Assembly: GCA_002894665.1 (NCBI GenBank)
Contig: NCRB01000001.1
Location: 62,001 to 126,000 of the forward strand
DNA from: Salinivenus iranica
Lineage (GTDB): Bacteria; Bacteroidota; Rhodothermia; Rhodothermales; Salinibacteraceae
Direction: 5' to 3'
Length of the DNA: 64,000 nucleotides
Numbering within the stretch: the stretch's first letter is position 1; the number at the start of each line of letters is the position of its first letter. Positions 1 to 8,670 of the stretch are shown piece after piece. Under the pieces are notes generated by a model, which did not search any database, had not been told where the DNA came from, and saw only the letters and a program-made list of their open reading frames with translations. The position numbers and the translations under genes were made by a program.

Positions 1-367
1 AAAATCAAAAACAGAAAGTCGTGGGCCTCAACACAATGTACAAGATCGTCTAAGAACGCGTTGTGCTATATGTCGAAAGTATGTGTGCCTCTCTCTAAAC
101 GCTAGAAAGGAGCTATGTTGTCGTCCCAAACTTGATTTATTGCATCAGTCGCTTCGCTCGTGTGGGACCCATCCGACGGGACGGGGAAGCTTCGACCATC
201 GTCAGGTAGGCTCCAAATCAAGTTTGGAGCGACGGGTGTGATGTTTTTTTCCGGAGGAAGCAGTCTTCCGGTGCCGCGCACATGTCTTACACCATAGCAC
301 AGGCGTTCTAAGAAAGTGATTAAATAAACGATCTCCACATCTCATTTCTCTGTATCCCCCCGTCGCT
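1..367. other. geneless leader of the sugar operon
   Basis: No convincing gene is seen here. The stretch is clearly richer in A and T than the genes that follow and ends directly at the rfbF start, so it probably holds the promoter and 5' leader of the plus-strand sugar operon. It contains a 13-base inverted repeat (annotated separately) and a short T-run near 243-250. No JUMPstart/ops element was recognised. Two short reading frames cross it, but they resemble no protein family and have no plausible start context. Confidence 0.5.
126..227. repeat. 13-bp inverted repeat in operon leader
   Basis: The left arm CCAAACTTGATTT (126-138) is repeated as its exact reverse complement AAATCAAGTTTGG (215-227). 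The right arm lies inside a smaller hairpin, CTCCAAA/TTTGGAG, at 211-229. The two arms could pair in the leader RNA of the sugar operon, form a loop-type operator, or be the ends of a small degenerate element. The sequence does not decide between these. Confidence 0.5.
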
Positions 368-1186
368 ATGAAAGCGGTCATCTTTGCCGGAGGCTTCGGC
401 ACCCGTCTCTCCGAAGAAACGGCCATTCGGCCGAAGCCCATGGTGGACATCGGCAACCATCCGATCCTGTGGCACATCCTGAAGATCTACTCCGCCCACG
501 GCATCAATGACTTCGTCGTGTGCTGTGGATACAAGGGCGAGGTCATCAAGGAGTACTTTGCCGGCTACCGCCACCAGCGGTCGACCGTGACCTTCGACTT
601 CGTGAACAATCGTGAGACGGTGCACGACAGCCGCTGTGAGCCGTGGCGTGTGACCCTGGTCGACACGGGGCTGAACACGATGACGGGCGGCCGCCTCAAG
701 CGGGTCCAGGAGTTCGTGGGGAACGACACCTTCTGCCTCACCTACGGCGACGGCGTGAGCAACGTCGACATAACGGGGTTGGTCGACTTTCACCGGCGCC
801 AGGGCAGGCACGCCACCCTCACCGCCATCCAGCCGCCGGGACGCTTCGGCGTCTTTAACCTCGGGGACGGCGACACCCGCATCGACGCGTTCCGAGAGAA
901 GCCGCAGGGCGACGGGGCGTGGATCAACGGCGGGTTCTTTGTCTGCGAGCCCGACGTCTTCGATTACCTTGAAAATGATCAGACCGTCTGGGAGCAAGAA
1001 CCGCTTATGGGACTCGCCCGCGACGGTCAACTCTCGGCCTTCCGCCACACGGGGTTCTGGCAGCCCATGGACACGCTCCGCGACAAGAACTACCTGGAGA
1101 AGCTGTGGACAGAAGAGCATCCCCCGTGGAAGGTATGGGACGAGATGCCCCTCCGCCCCTCCCCGGTCACGACCAACGGGCAGTAG
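368..1186 (+). CDS. rfbF: glucose-1-phosphate cytidylyltransferase
   Basis: Transfers CMP from CTP to alpha-D-glucose 1-phosphate to give CDP-glucose, the entry step of CDP-linked deoxy- and branched-sugar pathways in the cytoplasm. The 272-residue product starts with the nucleotidyltransferase loop GGFGTRL (about 8-14) followed by RPKPM (21-25), and carries YGDGVSN (126-132), whose Asp is expected to bind the metal. Length fits the family (about 257 residues in enterobacteria). It is the first gene of a tight plus-strand operon. The usual partner rfbG (CDP-glucose 4,6-dehydratase) is not visible in the window, unless the SDR at 2475 fills that role or rfbG lies further upstream. Confidence 0.93.
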   Translation: MKAVIFAGGFGTRLSEETAIRPKPMVDIGNHPILWHILKIYSAHGINDFVVCCGYKGEVIKEYFAGYRHQRSTVTFDFVNNRETVHDSRCEPWRVTLVDTGLNTMTGGRLKRVQEFVGNDTFCLTYGDGVSNVDITGLVDFHRRQGRHATLTAIQPPGRFGVFNLGDGDTRIDAFREKPQGDGAWINGGFFVCEPDVFDYLENDQTVWEQEPLMGLARDGQLSAFRHTGFWQPMDTLRDKNYLEKLWTEEHPPWKVWDEMPLRPSPVTTNGQ

Positions 1187-1218
1187 CCCGGCCGCCCTCT
1201 CCCCAATCTCCTTTCTCC

Positions 1219-2433
1219 ATGTACCAAGCGGACGTAGCCATTATTGGCGGTGGCATCATAGGGCTCGCCACGGCCGATCACCTGACCCGGTGCGCCCCCG
1301 GCCTGCGCGTCGTGGTCCTCGAAAAAGAGAAGGCGGTGGCGAAACACCAGACGGGTCGCAACTCCGGCGTCATTCACTCCGGCATCTACTACACGCCCGG
1401 CTCGCTCAAGGCCCGCACCTGTCGTGAGGGGAAGGCGGCCCTCGAGGCGTTCTGTGAGGCAGAGGACATCCCCTTCGACCGCTGCGGAAAAGTCATCGTG
1501 GCCACGGACGACGGCGAGCTGCCGGCGCTGGAGCGCATCTACCAGAACGGCCAGGCCAATGGCGTCGAGTGTGAACTCATCGGACCGGAGCGCCTGCGTG
1601 AGATCGAACCGCACGCCCGCGGCGTCCGCGCCATCCACGTTCCGGAAACCGGCATCGTCGACTACACGGCCGTGAGCCAGCGTCTCGCCGATCGGATGCA
1701 GGCGCGGGGCGGCCAGCTCTGGCTGAGCGCCGCCGTTCTTGGCCTGCAGCCCCGAGCGGACCGCGTGATCGTCCAGTCGGCTGCTGGGGAGGTGGAGGCG
1801 CGGCACGTCATTAACTGCGCCGGCCTCTACTCCGACCGCATCGCCGAGCTGAGCGGCACCGACCCCGGCGTGCAGATTGTGCCGTTCCGCGGTGAATACT
1901 ACGAGCTGACCCCCGAGGCCCGGCACCTGTGCCGCGGGCTCATCTACCCGGTGCCTAACCCGAATTTCCCCTTCCTCGGCGTCCACTTCACCCGCAGGGT
2001 CAACGGCGGGGTGGAGTGCGGCCCCAACGCCGTCCTGGCCCTGGCCCGCGAGGGCTACCGGTGGACGGACGTCGACGGGGGCGAGCTGGCCGAGGCGCTC
2101 CTGTATCCCGGCTTCCAGAAGCTCGCCGCACGCTACTGGCGCACCGGCCTCGGCGAAATGTGGCGCTCCGCTCGTACGCGAGCCTTCGTGCGGGCCCTTC
2201 AGGCGCTCGTGCCCGAGATTGAGGCCCAGCACCTGCAGCCGGCCCCGGCGGGCGTGCGCGCCCAGGCCGTGACCCCCGACGGCCGCCTCCTCGACGACTT
2301 CCTCCTCCGCGACGCGGGCCGCGTCCTCAACGTGTGCAATGCCCCGTCGCCCGCGGCCACCGCCTCGCTCAGCATCGGCGCGACCATCGCCGATCGCCTG
2401 GCCGAGCGCCAGGCCGTCCGCATGCCCGCCTGA
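1219..2433 (+). CDS. lhgO: L-2-hydroxyglutarate oxidase-like FAD oxidoreductase
   Basis: FAD-dependent dehydrogenase of the DAO superfamily, 404 residues from the ATG at 1219. The Rossmann motif GGGIIG is at about 10-15. The LhgO hallmark HQTGRNSGVIHSGIYY is at 43-58, where the His normally carries the flavin. Family members oxidise L-2-hydroxyglutarate to 2-oxoglutarate and pass electrons to the membrane quinone pool. The reading frame continues upstream to 1105, but that part overlaps rfbF and does not look like protein, so the internal start was chosen. Its place between rfbF and an SDR suggests that here it may oxidise a sugar-linked hydroxyl, or recycle 2-hydroxyglutarate formed by a partner enzyme. 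That is inference from context only. Confidence 0.85.
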   Translation: MYQADVAIIGGGIIGLATADHLTRCAPGLRVVVLEKEKAVAKHQTGRNSGVIHSGIYYTPGSLKARTCREGKAALEAFCEAEDIPFDRCGKVIVATDDGELPALERIYQNGQANGVECELIGPERLREIEPHARGVRAIHVPETGIVDYTAVSQRLADRMQARGGQLWLSAAVLGLQPRADRVIVQSAAGEVEARHVINCAGLYSDRIAELSGTDPGVQIVPFRGEYYELTPEARHLCRGLIYPVPNPNFPFLGVHFTRRVNGGVECGPNAVLALAREGYRWTDVDGGELAEALLYPGFQKLAARYWRTGLGEMWRSARTRAFVRALQALVPEIEAQHLQPAPAGVRAQAVTPDGRLLDDFLLRDAGRVLNVCNAPSPAATASLSIGATIADRLAERQAVRMPA

Positions 2434-2474
2434 CCGGGCCTCATCACCCCCTTTCCCGCCACTCCCATACTCTC

Positions 2475-3542
2475 ATGAAGGTTCTTGTTACCGGAAGCCA
2501 GGGCTACATCGGCTATCGTCTCGTTCACATGCTCCACGATCGCGGCCACGAGGTGATTGGCCTCGACACCGGCTTCTACGCCGATGGCGAGCTCTACCCG
2601 CTGCCCTCGCCCGAGGGCGTCCGGCAGATCTGGAAAGACATTCGCGCCATCGAGCCCGCGGATGTGGTCGGTGTCGACGCCATTTGCCACCTCGCCGAGC
2701 TGTCCAACGACCCCCTCGGCCAGCACAACCGCGAAAACACGTTCGATATCAATCACAAGGGCACCGTGCGCCTCGCCGAAATCGCCAAAGCGGCGGGGGT
2801 GGAGCGCTTCGTCTACACGTCCTCCTGCAGTGTGTATGGCATTGAAGACGGAACGGGCCTGAAAACCGAAACCTCCCCGGTGCACCCGCTCACGGCCTAC
2901 GCCGAGTGCAAGGTGCTGGTGGAGCGCGACCTCGGCGCGATGGCCGACGACACGTTCTCCCCGATCTTCCTCCGGAACGCCACCGCGTACGGCCCGTCGC
3001 CGCGCCAGCGGTTCGACATTGTGCTCAACAACCTGAGCGGCTACGCCTGGACCGAAGGCGAAATCCGGATGCGCAGCGACGGCACGCCGTGGCGCCCCAT
3101 GGTGCACGTGCTCGACATCTGCCAGGCAATCGCCTGCACGCTCGACGCGCCCCGCGACGTGGTCCACAATGAGATCTTTAACGTCGGGGCCTCCGAGGAA
3201 AACTACCAGGTCCGCGAGATTGTCGAGACCGTCGCGTCCACAATTCCGGGCTGTGAGGTGTCGATGGGCTCCAGCGACGGCGACGACCGCAGCTACCGCG
3301 TCTCGTTCGAGAAAATTGCGACGCAACTGCCCGGCTTCGAGCCGAAGTACACCCTGCGCGACGGCGCCGTGCAAATGGCCGCCATCTACAAGCAGATTGA
3401 TCTGGACCGCGACACCTTCCAGCACCGGTCGTTTACGCGGCTGGAGCAGCTGAAGCACCTCATCGAGACCGACCAAATCGACGACCGCTTCTTCTGGACG
3501 AACGGCCAAACCCACGCCATCCCCGCTAAAGTAGCGGCCTAA
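2475..3542 (+). CDS. NAD-dependent sugar epimerase/dehydratase (extended SDR)
   Basis: Extended short-chain dehydrogenase acting on nucleotide sugars, 355 residues from the ATG at 2475. The NAD-binding loop GSQGYIG is at 7-13, the active-site strand SSCSVYG at 116-122, and the catalytic YxxxK pair is Y142/K146 (YAECK). Such enzymes take NDP-sugars through a transient 4-keto intermediate. It lies 41 bases after lhgO and 12 bases before the RfbC-type epimerase. The exact reaction (4-epimerase, 4,6-dehydratase or 4-reductase) cannot be read from the sequence. Because rfbF makes CDP-glucose, a CDP-sugar substrate is the simplest guess. Confidence 0.88.
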   Translation: MKVLVTGSQGYIGYRLVHMLHDRGHEVIGLDTGFYADGELYPLPSPEGVRQIWKDIRAIEPADVVGVDAICHLAELSNDPLGQHNRENTFDINHKGTVRLAEIAKAAGVERFVYTSSCSVYGIEDGTGLKTETSPVHPLTAYAECKVLVERDLGAMADDTFSPIFLRNATAYGPSPRQRFDIVLNNLSGYAWTEGEIRMRSDGTPWRPMVHVLDICQAIACTLDAPRDVVHNEIFNVGASEENYQVREIVETVASTIPGCEVSMGSSDGDDRSYRVSFEKIATQLPGFEPKYTLRDGAVQMAAIYKQIDLDRDTFQHRSFTRLEQLKHLIETDQIDDRFFWTNGQTHAIPAKVAA

Positions 3543-3554
3543 GCCTCCGACTCC

Positions 3555-4100
3555 ATGATCTTTACCGAACTCCCGCTTCCCGGCGCCTACGTGATTGCGC
3601 CGGAGCCGATTGGCGACGCCCGCGGCTTTTTCGCCCGCATGCTGTGCACGGAGGAGATGGCCGCGCACGGCCTCGACATGAACATCGTACAGATGAACGT
3701 GAGCTACAGCGCCGAGCGCGGGACCCTCCGCGGCCTGCACTACCAGGCCGCCCCGCACGCCGAGAACAAGATGGTGCGCTGCGTGCGCGGGGCCCTCTAC
3801 GACGTGCTGGTGGACCTGCGCCCCGAGTCGCCGACCTATCGGCAGTGGGCAGGTGTTGAGCTCACCGCCGACAACCGCCGCATGGCCTACGTGCCAGGGG
3901 GATTCGCGCACGGCTTCCTTACGCTCACGGACGACTGCGAGGTGATGTACCCGGTCACTGCGGGCTACGCGCCTGAGGCCGAGCGCGGCCTCCGCTACGA
4001 CGACCCGGCGTTCGGCATCGACTGGCCCGCGCCCGTCCGGGTCCTCTCGGAAAAGGACCGGTCCTGGCCGGCCTTTGAGGCCCAGCCGACTGTGGGATGA
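3555..4100 (+). CDS. rfbC: dTDP-4-dehydrorhamnose 3,5-epimerase family protein
   Basis: A 181-residue cupin epimerase of the RmlC/RfbC family, which inverts C3 and/or C5 of NDP-4-keto-6-deoxy sugars. The catalytic histidine lies in LRGLHYQ (58-64, H62) and the expected tyrosine in VMYPVTAGY (Y132). Length matches the family (about 180). No rmlA, rmlB or rmlD is present in the window, so the substrate is more likely the 4-keto sugar made by the neighbouring SDR than dTDP-rhamnose precursors. The gene belongs to the rfbF operon, with a 12-base gap from the SDR. Confidence 0.87.
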   Translation: MIFTELPLPGAYVIAPEPIGDARGFFARMLCTEEMAAHGLDMNIVQMNVSYSAERGTLRGLHYQAAPHAENKMVRCVRGALYDVLVDLRPESPTYRQWAGVELTADNRRMAYVPGGFAHGFLTLTDDCEVMYPVTAGYAPEAERGLRYDDPAFGIDWPAPVRVLSEKDRSWPAFEAQPTVG

Positions 4101-4284
4101 GCCCACGCCCGTTCTCGCTCCAATTTTGTAGCTTCATGATTTGCGTCGGTGCTGCCCTCTACACCCGACCCGTCGGGAGATGGCCGACTCGCGTCGGCAT
4201 GGTCGGGGCCGTTGCATTCCCCTTTCGAAACGGCATCGCGCGGCCGAGACTCACGGCCTCCTCCACGTCCCCCGCATCGGCCGC

Positions 4285-5133
4285 ATGACTGCCCCTGATT
4301 GTTCGTCCGACTCTTCGTTGCCCCAGCATGTCGTCGGCGTCGTGCCGGCGGCGGGGGAGGGGACGCGCATCGCGCCGCTCCCGGGGAGCAAGGCCCTGCT
4401 GCCGATTGGCACGCAGGCGCTTCCGGGCCACGAGGGCCCGCGGGTCCGCGTGGTGTCGCAGCACCTACTGGAGGCCCTCACGGCCGGCGGCGCCGAGGCC
4501 GCGTACTGGGGACTGCGCGACGGGGCGTGGGACATCCCGGCGTACTGGGGCGACGGGTATCGCGTGGGGCTGCCCTGTGCGTACCTCATGGTGCGCCATT
4601 CCTACGGGGTGCCGTTCACCATCGATCAGGCCTACCCGTTCGTGAAAGAGGCGGTCGTCCTGCTCGGCTTTCCCGATATTCTGTTCCATCCCCGGGATGC
4701 CTTTGCGGGCCTCCGGCGCGAGCTGGCCGACCGCGGGGCGGACATTGTGCTCGGGTGCATGCCGGTGGACGATCCCACCACGGTGGATGTGGTGGACATG
4801 GACGCCGAGGGCACCGTGCGGGCGATTCACGTGAAGCCGGCGGCCACGGCCCTGCGAGACGCCTGGTGTCTGGCCGCCTGGGGGCCGCGCTTCACCCACT
4901 GGCTCCACGAGCGCCTCGCTGCGATTGTGGACGACCCGGTCCGCCGGGCCCAGGTGGATGCGCACGAGCGGCACCTCGGCCACCTGTTTCAGGCCGCGTT
5001 GGACGAGGGCCTGTCCGTCCGCGCCGTGTCGTTCCCCGACGGCCGGTTTCTCGACCTCGGGACCCCGGAGGCGCTGGCAGATGCTGTGCCGGCCGGCGGC
5101 CTCCTCAACAATTCTCCGACCTTATCGGGCTAG
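4285..5133 (+). CDS. sugar nucleotidyltransferase (RmlA-like)
   Basis: NTP-transferase fold protein of 282 residues, read from the ATG at 4285. The longer frame from about 4141 looks non-coding. The loop AAGEGTR (22-28) and SKALLP (35-40) match the G-x-G-T-R...K-x-L-L-P signature of enzymes that join a sugar 1-phosphate to a nucleotide. The family PK dipeptide is replaced by SK. It is the second nucleotidyltransferase in the operon, so the cluster may build two activated sugars, or this copy may have a modified role. A gap of about 185 bases separates it from rfbC. The product is followed after 33 bases by the SAF-domain oxidoreductase. Confidence 0.75.
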   Translation: MTAPDCSSDSSLPQHVVGVVPAAGEGTRIAPLPGSKALLPIGTQALPGHEGPRVRVVSQHLLEALTAGGAEAAYWGLRDGAWDIPAYWGDGYRVGLPCAYLMVRHSYGVPFTIDQAYPFVKEAVVLLGFPDILFHPRDAFAGLRRELADRGADIVLGCMPVDDPTTVDVVDMDAEGTVRAIHVKPAATALRDAWCLAAWGPRFTHWLHERLAAIVDDPVRRAQVDAHERHLGHLFQAALDEGLSVRAVSFPDGRFLDLGTPEALADAVPAGGLLNNSPTLSG

Positions 5134-5166
5134 TCTCCCGGTTCTCCACCTCCCTTTCCGATTCCC

Positions 5167-6465
5167 ATGATTATTGTAGACAGTGCGCTCAAGAAGCGCG
5201 AAGAAGAAGGCACTCCCATCCGCGTCGCCATCGTCGGGGCCGGGTACCAGGGCCGCGGCGTGGCCCTTCAGATCCTAACCGCCATGACGGGGATGCGCCT
5301 CGTGGCGGTCGCCAACCGGACCCTCGAGAAGGCCGAGGAGGCCTACGCACAGGCGGGGGTCGACGGCGTGCGGCACGTACACAGCGTGCCCGCCCTCGAA
5401 AACGCCATCGCCCGCGGCCACTACGCCGTCACCGACGACGCGATGCTGGTGTGCGAGGCCGAGGGAATTGACGCCATCATTGAAGCCACCGGCACCATTG
5501 AGTTTGGGGCGAAGGTGGCGATGGCGGCCATCGAGCACGGCAAGCACCTGGTGCTCTCCAACGCCGAGCTCGACGCCACGCTCGGTCCCATCCTCAAGGT
5601 ATACGCCGACAAGGCGGGGGTTGTGATGACCGACATCGACGGCGACCAGCCGGGGACGATGATGAACCTCTACCGGTTCGTGGACGCCATCGGCTACAAG
5701 CCCGTCCTCGTCGGCAACATCAAAGGCCTCCTCGACCACTACCGCACGCCGGAGACGCAGCAGGCATGGGCCGACAAGCACGGACAGGCTCCCTACATGG
5801 TCACCTCGTTCGCGGACGGGACCAAGATCTCGGTAGAGAATGCCGTGGCGGCCAACGCCACTGGGTTCCCCGTCGGTCGGCGGGGCATGTACGGCCCGCG
5901 GTGCGACCACGTGATGGAGGCGGTGGACCTTTTCCCGGAGGACGAACTGCTGGAGACAGGGCTCAACGACTACATCATCGGCGCGGAGCCGGGGCCGGGC
6001 GTGTTCGTGATTGCCTACAACGACCACCCCGTGAAGCGCCAGTACACGTCCGTTCTCAAGATGGGCGACGGGCCGTTCTACGTGTTCTACACGCCCTACC
6101 ACCTGCCGCACCTGGAGGTGCCCCTCACCGTCGCCCGCGCGGTCCTTTTCCAGGACGCCGCGGTGACCCCGGCGGGCGGCCCGGTGTGCGAAGTGCCGGC
6201 CCTTGCGAAGCGTGACCTGAAGGCCGGCGAGACGCTCGACGGCATCGGCGGCTTCCACGCGTACGGCTGGATCGACAACGCCGACGTGATCCGCCGCGAC
6301 AACCTCCTGCCAATTGGCCTCTCCGAGGGCTGCGTCCTCACGCGCGACGTGCTGAAAGACCAGGCGATTTCGTTCGACGACGTGACGGTCCCGGACGGTC
6401 GCCTCTGCGACCGGCTGTACGCCGAGCAGAAGGACCACTTTGAGACGGCGCCGATCCCTGCATAG
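5167..6465 (+). CDS. NAD(P)-dependent oxidoreductase with SAF domain
   Basis: 432 residues. The N-terminal Rossmann fold carries VGAGYQGRG (23-31), a homoserine-dehydrogenase-like nucleotide site, and the C-terminal third (about 335-400) has the SAF/antifreeze-like fold known from sialic-acid synthases and FlgA. Proteins of this composition recur in O-antigen and capsule loci, where they are annotated as oxidoreductases of unknown substrate. Here it closes the block of sugar-activating enzymes, directly before the glycosyltransferases, so a role in making or modifying the activated sugar is likely. The reaction is not known to me. Confidence 0.75.
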   Translation: MIIVDSALKKREEEGTPIRVAIVGAGYQGRGVALQILTAMTGMRLVAVANRTLEKAEEAYAQAGVDGVRHVHSVPALENAIARGHYAVTDDAMLVCEAEGIDAIIEATGTIEFGAKVAMAAIEHGKHLVLSNAELDATLGPILKVYADKAGVVMTDIDGDQPGTMMNLYRFVDAIGYKPVLVGNIKGLLDHYRTPETQQAWADKHGQAPYMVTSFADGTKISVENAVAANATGFPVGRRGMYGPRCDHVMEAVDLFPEDELLETGLNDYIIGAEPGPGVFVIAYNDHPVKRQYTSVLKMGDGPFYVFYTPYHLPHLEVPLTVARAVLFQDAAVTPAGGPVCEVPALAKRDLKAGETLDGIGGFHAYGWIDNADVIRRDNLLPIGLSEGCVLTRDVLKDQAISFDDVTVPDGRLCDRLYAEQKDHFETAPIPA

Positions 6466-6480
6466 CGCCACGTAGCGCCA

Positions 6481-7557
6481 ATGATCGAGCATCTCTACCC
6501 GATGTTTTGCATGACGACGTCCCCGGCACGCGCGAGGGGGCCCTCCATTTCGACGAACGGAGCAACAGATTCGATTGTACTCGTCCTCTCCGCGGATGAA
6601 TCGTTTGGGTTGCCCCTGGGCGTGACGCTTTACTCCGCCCTTCAGAACCTGCGAGCGGGCTGGGACGCCGAGGTCTTCGTGCTCGACGGGGGGCTGTCGG
6701 CTCAGACGCGCGATCGCCTGCGTCGGGTGGCGGACGGGCAGGGGGCCGCGCTCCGCTTTGTGCGGCCTGCACTCGACCGGTATCGCACCCCGCGATTGAA
6801 GACGCAGGAGCGTTTCTCCCCAATCAACTACGCGCGGATTCACCTCGATGAATGCCTTCCCGAGCGGGTGGAGCGAGCCGTGTACCTAGATGCGGACCTG
6901 GTGGTAGAGGGCGATCTGAGTCGGTTGTGGGAGGTCGCGTTTGGGGGCGCGGTGCTGCTGGCGGTGCAGGATCAGATGATTCCGTTTGTTTCCGCCACGA
7001 TGGGGGTGCAGCGGTGGCAGGCCCTCGGGCTCTCTCCCGAGACCCCGTTCTTCAACTCGGGCCTGATGGTGGTACATGTGCCCCGGTACCGGGCGGAAGC
7101 GGTTGGGGCGCGCGTGTTCGACTACCTGCTGCGCTTCCGAGATCAGTTGAACTTGCCTGGCAATCAGGAGGGCTTCAACGCCATACTGGCGGGGAGGTGG
7201 AAGCCGCTGGACACGCGGTGGAATGTGGTGCACGGGGTCTACGACCCTGCCTGGCGCCGCCGAACAGAGCGAAATGAGGGATACCGCATTCCGGCCCAGG
7301 CCCTCACCGCCGACCCTCACGTCATTCATTTTACGGACAACTCGAAACCCTGGGATCCGGCCAGCCACCATCCGGCCCGGAATCGATTCTATCGCTACCT
7401 TCGGCACAGCGGGTTTTTGACGCGTCCCGAATATCTGGCCTGGCGGGCCCTCCATGACGGGCGCCGGGCCTATCACTGGCTGCGCCGCGCCAGCCGCCCC
7501 CTCCGACACCTACTCGGGCTCCGGAAAGCTGCGCGACCCGATCCTCTCCCTTCTTAA
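6481..7557 (+). CDS. glycosyltransferase family 8 protein (copy 1)
   Basis: Retaining glycosyltransferase of the GT8 (LgtC/GspA-like) family, 358 residues. The metal-binding DxD lies in YLDADLVV (D137, D139). FNSGLMVV and HFTDNSKPW supply further family motifs for the sugar donor and acceptor sites. The last 60 residues are basic and Trp/Arg-rich, as in GT8 enzymes that dock on the inner membrane by a C-terminal tail. It starts 15 bases after the SAF oxidoreductase and is followed after 9 bases by a related copy, so the two probably add successive sugars to the same lipid-linked chain. Confidence 0.87.
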   Translation: MIEHLYPMFCMTTSPARARGPSISTNGATDSIVLVLSADESFGLPLGVTLYSALQNLRAGWDAEVFVLDGGLSAQTRDRLRRVADGQGAALRFVRPALDRYRTPRLKTQERFSPINYARIHLDECLPERVERAVYLDADLVVEGDLSRLWEVAFGGAVLLAVQDQMIPFVSATMGVQRWQALGLSPETPFFNSGLMVVHVPRYRAEAVGARVFDYLLRFRDQLNLPGNQEGFNAILAGRWKPLDTRWNVVHGVYDPAWRRRTERNEGYRIPAQALTADPHVIHFTDNSKPWDPASHHPARNRFYRYLRHSGFLTRPEYLAWRALHDGRRAYHWLRRASRPLRHLLGLRKAARPDPLPS

Positions 7558-7566
7558 GCACGTCTG

Positions 7567-8652
7567 ATGATGACCCGATCCCTTGTACGCTCTTCCTTGT
7601 CCTCCGGCATTTCCTCCGGGGCGGAGTCGCACCCGCCAACGCCGGACGACGCCCGTCCCAATGGGGAGTCCGCGGGGCCCTCGCCCGAGGCGCCCATCGT
7701 GATCGTGACGGCCGGGGACGACGGCTTTGCGATGCCGATGGCCGTTACCCTGTCGTCGGCCCTCACCCATCTGCCCCCCGAGCAGGCCGTCCAGATTATC
7801 GCCCTCGACTCCGGGATGTCGGCGGACCACCAACGGCGGATTTCGTCGGTCGTCCGCCGGGCCCACGACCGGGCCACCCTCGACTGGCACCACCCCGATG
7901 TGTCCTCGATCGATCAGATTGATCTGCAGGACATGGACCCGCGGTTCAACGTCTCCACGTTCTACCGCTTCCTCATTCCCGACGTGCTTCCCAAGACGTG
8001 CACTCGTGTGCTGTATTTGGACAGCGACGTGGTGGTGGAACGGAATCTACAGCCGATGTGGCGTACGCCCTTCGACGGGAACGCCATCCTGGCCGTGCCC
8101 GAGCGCATCGTCTCATGTCCGGAGGCGGGGGTGGCCGAGTGGGAGCGGCTGGGGCTGGACCCGGACGCCCGGTACTTCAACGCGGGCATCATGCTCATTA
8201 ACCTCGCGGCCTGGCGGGCAGACAACATCCACGGACGGGCCATCAAGTACCTGCTGGACCCGTCCAATCGCTTCTCGTATCCGGGCGATCAGGAGGCCCT
8301 CAATGCGGTGCTGGCTGGACGGTGGGGCGCCCTGGACCTGCGGTGGAATGTGACGCACCTCCTCTACGATGAGGGAGAGAAGCCCAAGATGGAGGCGATG
8401 CTGGGGGGCAACCTCGACCCCGTCGCCCAGGATCCCTTCCTCATCCACTACACGTCCGATCGGAAGCCGTGGGAGCCGTACTGCGACCACCCGATGGAGG
8501 ACCGATTCCACCACTACCTTCGGCGGAGCGGGTGGTTCTCGTCGCTCGGATACTCGTCCTGGCGGGTGGGGCTTGCGGGGCGGCGTGGCCTGCACCACCT
8601 GAAGACGATCACGCGACCCATTCGGCATCGGATCGGGCTCCGGCGCCGGTAG
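7567..8652 (+). CDS. glycosyltransferase family 8 protein (copy 2)
   Basis: 361-residue GT8 glycosyltransferase, paralogous to the gene just upstream. Shared landmarks are YLDSDVVV (D152, D154), FNAGIMLIN, GDQEALNAV and HYTSDRKPW, in the same order and spacing, with a similar basic C-terminal tail. The first 45 residues are a Ser/Pro/Gly-rich extension of low complexity that may not fold. It is the last gene of the plus-strand operon and converges on a minus-strand gene 18 bases away. Confidence 0.87.
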   Translation: MMTRSLVRSSLSSGISSGAESHPPTPDDARPNGESAGPSPEAPIVIVTAGDDGFAMPMAVTLSSALTHLPPEQAVQIIALDSGMSADHQRRISSVVRRAHDRATLDWHHPDVSSIDQIDLQDMDPRFNVSTFYRFLIPDVLPKTCTRVLYLDSDVVVERNLQPMWRTPFDGNAILAVPERIVSCPEAGVAEWERLGLDPDARYFNAGIMLINLAAWRADNIHGRAIKYLLDPSNRFSYPGDQEALNAVLAGRWGALDLRWNVTHLLYDEGEKPKMEAMLGGNLDPVAQDPFLIHYTSDRKPWEPYCDHPMEDRFHHYLRRSGWFSSLGYSSWRVGLAGRRGLHHLKTITRPIRHRIGLRRR

Positions 8653-8670
8653 GCGGCACGCGGGGCGGGG

